Of a stretch of DNA of 64,000 nucleotides, positions 60,315 through 64,000 are shown one piece after another. Every line of letters begins with the position of its first letter. Position 1 is the first letter of the stretch. Location: assembly GCF_000764305.2 (NCBI RefSeq), contig NW_025942356.1, positions 65,023 through 129,022 on the forward strand, given 5' to 3'. The translations under genes were made by a program, and so were the position numbers. The notes under the pieces are model-generated. The model searched no databases, had not been told where the DNA came from, and worked only from the letters and a program-made list of their open reading frames with translations. The DNA comes from Hyalella azteca (taxonomy: Eukaryota > Arthropoda > Malacostraca > Amphipoda > Hyalellidae).

Positions 60315-60485
60315 CATCATCAACGTACAGTCACACGCAGAAGGCAGATCTGCATATTATAACCATCATCAACGTACAGTCACACGCAGAAGGCAGATCT
60401 GCAACAGTCACACGCAGAAGGCAGGTCTTCACATTATAACCATCATCAGCGTACAGTCACACTCAGAATGTAGGTCTTCACATTA
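60315..60485. repeat. ~40-bp repeat, four copies
   Basis: The unit contains CATCATCAACGTACAGTCAC and ACGCAGAAGGCAGATCT. Confidence 0.9.
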
Positions 60486-62070
60486 CAACCTCCACTATCA
60501 TCACTCGTCTGTCAGGCGAGAAGAATGTGGCCGAGTCTGGCGCCTCAGCTGCGAAATTCCACCCTCCCTTCGACAGCCTACGATCGGTAAACCACATTGA
60601 TCATTTATGCTTGATCAAATCCTCACTTCAGGTAGGAATAATATTATGAAGAGACGAAGAACTGATCAGTACAAAGCGGTGGACCGCATTTTTGTAGCGC
60701 CGGGGTTGTGCATACCTCCAAGCTTAGTCATGAGCGGACCTCTTCTGCTGATGCTGGTTTTCGGGGAAATTTTTAGGGAGTTTGGCATTTAATCTTTGAT
60801 CAGCAAAAGATCAGCAAAGCTACCTTAAATTCTTTCATAATTGCAAGCCAAGGACACCTCCGATGCTAGAGGCAATAAGCGTGCGATGTAATTCTACTTC
60901 CCAGCTGTGTTAGCTTCCCAGCAATTCATCAGTTGATATTTGAAAACTTAAACAATGAATTAATTACTCGAGGAATTAAAATCAAAAGCGGACGTTTCTC
61001 TTTCGAAAGACGGTAACTCAGTCACATTTATTAGAGCGAAGCAATGCGGTGCGTTCTGCAAGCACTGTTTCTCGAAGTGGAAATGCTTCAACGCACAACG
61101 AAATTGCAATCAAAATACTAAAATACACAACAAAAATACTAAACTACAACAAAATAATACACAACAAAATACTAACATACAAAATTGCAAAAATATTAAC
61201 ATAAAGATAAAAATACAATAAACTAATAATTGCTAATAAGCCATGATTTACATAACGAATTGATAGCTGACTTGTGACTTTGAGCTTATGTTGTGATGTT
61301 TGATTTGAGGGAAAGTTCTTAATGATAGTTTAGGATAAACTGAAGTGCGATAAGTTTTTGGAAGTTTAAATGAGGACAGAAGTTCCTGTGAGAGTAAATG
61401 CTAGACAAGTGTTTGCGTTCTAATCAAATATTACCAATGACATAGTCAATTAGAAAGTAACGTAAACCGTATTAAGAGACGTTGAAGGAGTGTAATCGAG
61501 ATGCTCGATTAGACTCGAGAAATCACTTGCACGTTAAATAGATATAAATTGAAAAAAATATAAAAGTGTCCCTAGGTAAATGAAGAAGTGTTTGAAAGGG
61601 CAAAAAGTTGGGCACCTTTCGTTTAGATATATTCGCTATTTGTGACTCACAAAAGTCGGTCACACGGCGGCCGGTGAGTCATGAGTAACATTCATCTCAC
61701 CGACGCGCCTGTGGTGAGACACTGACGCGCCTGTGGTGAGACACTGACAGTACACGCAAAGGCAAAAAGCGCATTGCAATTTGGACAAATTTCCACTCAG
61801 TTATTTAAGTGAGCACTGCCGCGAGGATATTGAAATCAATAATTATTGTGCTTGGCTTTCGTCAAGCATTAAAAAAAATGGTCCTCTTTCCATTGTATTG
61901 AGATATTTTCATTAAAATCTTATCATGATAATTCCAAAAATGATCCTCGAAATGAAATTTTGCAAACGAAATTATGCACAAAATGAATGTAGAGTCATAT
62001 TATTTAATCATCAAGTTAATTGCATATACTGATCCATTGTTCAATGGTGCGCCATAAACATAAAACAAGT
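60486..62070. other. No gene recognised
   Basis: Mostly unique. AAAATACTAAACATAC-type runs occur near 61110-61220, and a 22-bp duplication (GACGCGCCTGTGGTGAGACA) at ~61703-61746. Confidence 0.45.
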
Positions 62071-62074
62071 CAAA

Positions 62075-62225
62075 CTCTGTCATTTGTTAACAGGGTAAAA
62101 AAAGGAGAAGTTCTCACTCCAAATAGGAAAAAATAAGTTAAACTCTGCCATTTGTTAACGAAATAAAGAAAGGTTAAACTCTGCCATTTGATAACGAAAT
62201 AAAGAAAGGAGAAGTTCTTACTGTA
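62075..62225. repeat. ~45-60-bp repeat, three copies
   Basis: AAACTCTGCCATTTGTTAAC and AAAGAAAGGAGAAGTTCT recur. Confidence 0.85.
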
Positions 62226-63485
62226 AATAGAAAGAAGATGTGTTGGAAGTCCTGCTCTTCCTTGGCCCAGGTTTGCAATAAAAGTAGAAGCGACTGCAAT
62301 AAACTGCCGCTTATAATAACGATGAGAGGAAGAGTTTGTTGCGCATCCGTGTAGTTCTAATAAATTAATAATAAGATAAAACTATTTTGTTGTATTAAAT
62401 ATGTTGCGGAAGTGACTGTTGATGCTGTATCATGCAGTTTATATATCATTATTTTTTCATTATTGGATATCGAACTTCAACTGCCTATTCTTAGGTCCCG
62501 CTTACGTAGTAGCCAAATTAACTTGTATTTATACGAGTTAATTTAATGAGATGATGATGAGTTCGATGAGAACGGTAGATTCATTGTAGTTGTATAGTAT
62601 GTATAGTTGTATAGTATGTATAGTTGTATAGTATCGATAGTGGTATACGTCATACAGTTCAAAGTTTAACATATGTGCTCACTTATAAACTGTACACACA
62701 GAGAAGTTAATCACACTTTGTGCAAATAACGATGCACTTATGCCTTTATGTGAGTCAACTTGACCCACATTAAGGCATGAAGACCTTGGGGTCATCAGTT
62801 TGGCCCTAGAAAAGTACGTACCAGTGCTTCACGCAGCAAGTGTGTCACTATTTGGACAATATGACCCATTTAATTTTCTGAGTACCTTATTTGAATATAG
62901 GCTGTGATTTTATTTTAATTTAATTTAGTACCTTATTTGAATAGGCTGTGATCCCGCTTATTTGAATAGGCAGTGACGGATCGAAGTGGCAGGCACGCAG
63001 ACGACGACGAACAAGGACTGACGATTGTCGTAAGACTGAAGAACATGTTTTTGTACTGCTGAACTTGACATATTAATGTGGAATAATATATATAGAGTTG
63101 GAAATACCATGTTGATTACGCACCAATTAATAAATGCACTTATTGTAACTTTTTCGATGTTTCAATTATAATATGAAGGAAGATATTCATAAATGTTCAA
63201 ATCATCATTGCACTATCATCTCAATATGCATATCTGGAAAACTTTTCCATGCATAAAAACTTACCGGGGGCAGATTTCGTGGCTATATAGCCTGATCTAT
63301 TCCTCTATTCCTGGAAATGATCGAGCAGTTCATTTAAGCTTCATTTCCCATGTAATTTAGTGACTCATGAGACGACCAAGTGAGGTGGAGACGCTAAAGA
63401 AATTATATTCATGGCCAACGTGGAGTCTTACGCAAGCTTTATCCTGGAGAACAACTTTTAAAATATCAAGGCTGCCGCTGAGCAT
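62226..63485. other. No gene recognised; dispersed repeat fragment
   Basis: It includes TAGTTGTATAGTATGTA repeats (~62580-62640) and, at ~62720-62890, a copy of the family marked by GTCAACTTGACCCACATT and ATATGACCCATTTAATTTTC. Confidence 0.5.
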
Positions 63486-63489
63486 CGAT

Positions 63490-64000
63490 GGCCTGAAGAA
63501 ATGAAGTTTAACGGGTCGAAGAGAAAATTTTTATGGGTCGAAGAGAAAATTTTTAAAAGGTTAAAAAAATGCTTTAACGGTTTGAAGAAAAAAGCTTTGA
63601 TGGGTCAAAGAAAAAATTTTTAATTGCCGCAGAAAAAAGCTTTAACGGGTCGAAGAAAAAATTGTAAAGGGTTGAAGAAAAACGCTTTAATGGGTCGAAG
63701 AGAAATTTTTTAAAGGGTTGAAGAAAAATTCTTCAACTATTTGAAGAAAAAAGCTTTAACGGGTCGAAAAAAACTTTCAAGGGGTCGAATAAAAAAGCTT
63801 TAACGGGTTGAAGAAAAAATGTTAAAGGACTAAAGAAAATGCTTTAACGGTTTAAAGAAAAAAGCTTCAACGGGTCGAAGAAAGAAATTTTAATTTGTAG
63901 AAGAAAATCTTTAACTGGTCAAGGGAAAAATTTTTAATTCGTGGAAGAAAAAAGCTTTAACGGGTCGGAGAAGAAAGTTTTTACGGTTCAAAGAAAAAAA
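63490..64000. repeat. ~25-35-bp GCTTTAACGGGTCGAAG array, reaches window end
   Basis: More than 15 degenerate units of GGGTCGAAGAAAAAATTTT and GCTTTAACGG type. Confidence 0.9.

Overview
This is eukaryotic nuclear DNA and almost certainly arthropod. The recognisable genes are split by GT-AG introns, sit in AT-rich sequence, and include a tandem cluster of secreted chitin-deacetylase-like (CDA) genes with the arthropod order CBM14 chitin-binding domain, LDLa domain, CE4 deacetylase domain. A crustacean is plausible, but the sequence alone does not settle the lineage. No rRNA, tRNA gene, CRISPR array or intact transposase was recognised.

All recognised genes lie on the minus strand. Positions 539-3364 hold five in-phase exons of a medium-chain dehydrogenase/reductase (MDR) that runs off the left edge. 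Positions 3365-21317 are gene-poor and full of tandem arrays and short dispersed elements. Positions 21318-50534 hold three CDA-like genes in tandem. CDA-A (21318-27046) is broken by a deletion of about 1.2 kb relative to its neighbour. CDA-B (30830-36593) is intact: five exons, 552 codons, TATA box. CDA-C (38956-50534) is intact: five exons, 544 codons, with introns swollen by arrays. A and B are a recent duplicate pair that includes promoter and upstream sequence. C is the group I (serpentine/vermiform-type) relative. B and C have both lost the Asp and His metal ligands of the CE4 site, so they look like secreted chitin-binding pseudoenzymes. The last 13 kb (50535-64000) has no recognisable gene.

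The most striking signal is the density and placement of minisatellites. More than 35 arrays with different units are present. Five of them begin exactly at verified 5' splice sites, on the intron side, and repeat the exon-end/donor sequence (MDR exons a, b, d and e; CDA-C exon 3). Each therefore lays down a ladder of decoy splice donors. I propose these as splice-donor-seeded minisatellites.

Assembly caveats are visible. There are single-base N joins at 131, 3193, 5902, 37305, 42483, 44643 and 53293, and a 994-base N gap at 55031-56024. Two 38-bp Nextera mate-pair junction adapters (42667-42704, 44778-44815) lie inside a CDA-C intron. Array lengths and the CDA-A deletion should be read with these in mind.
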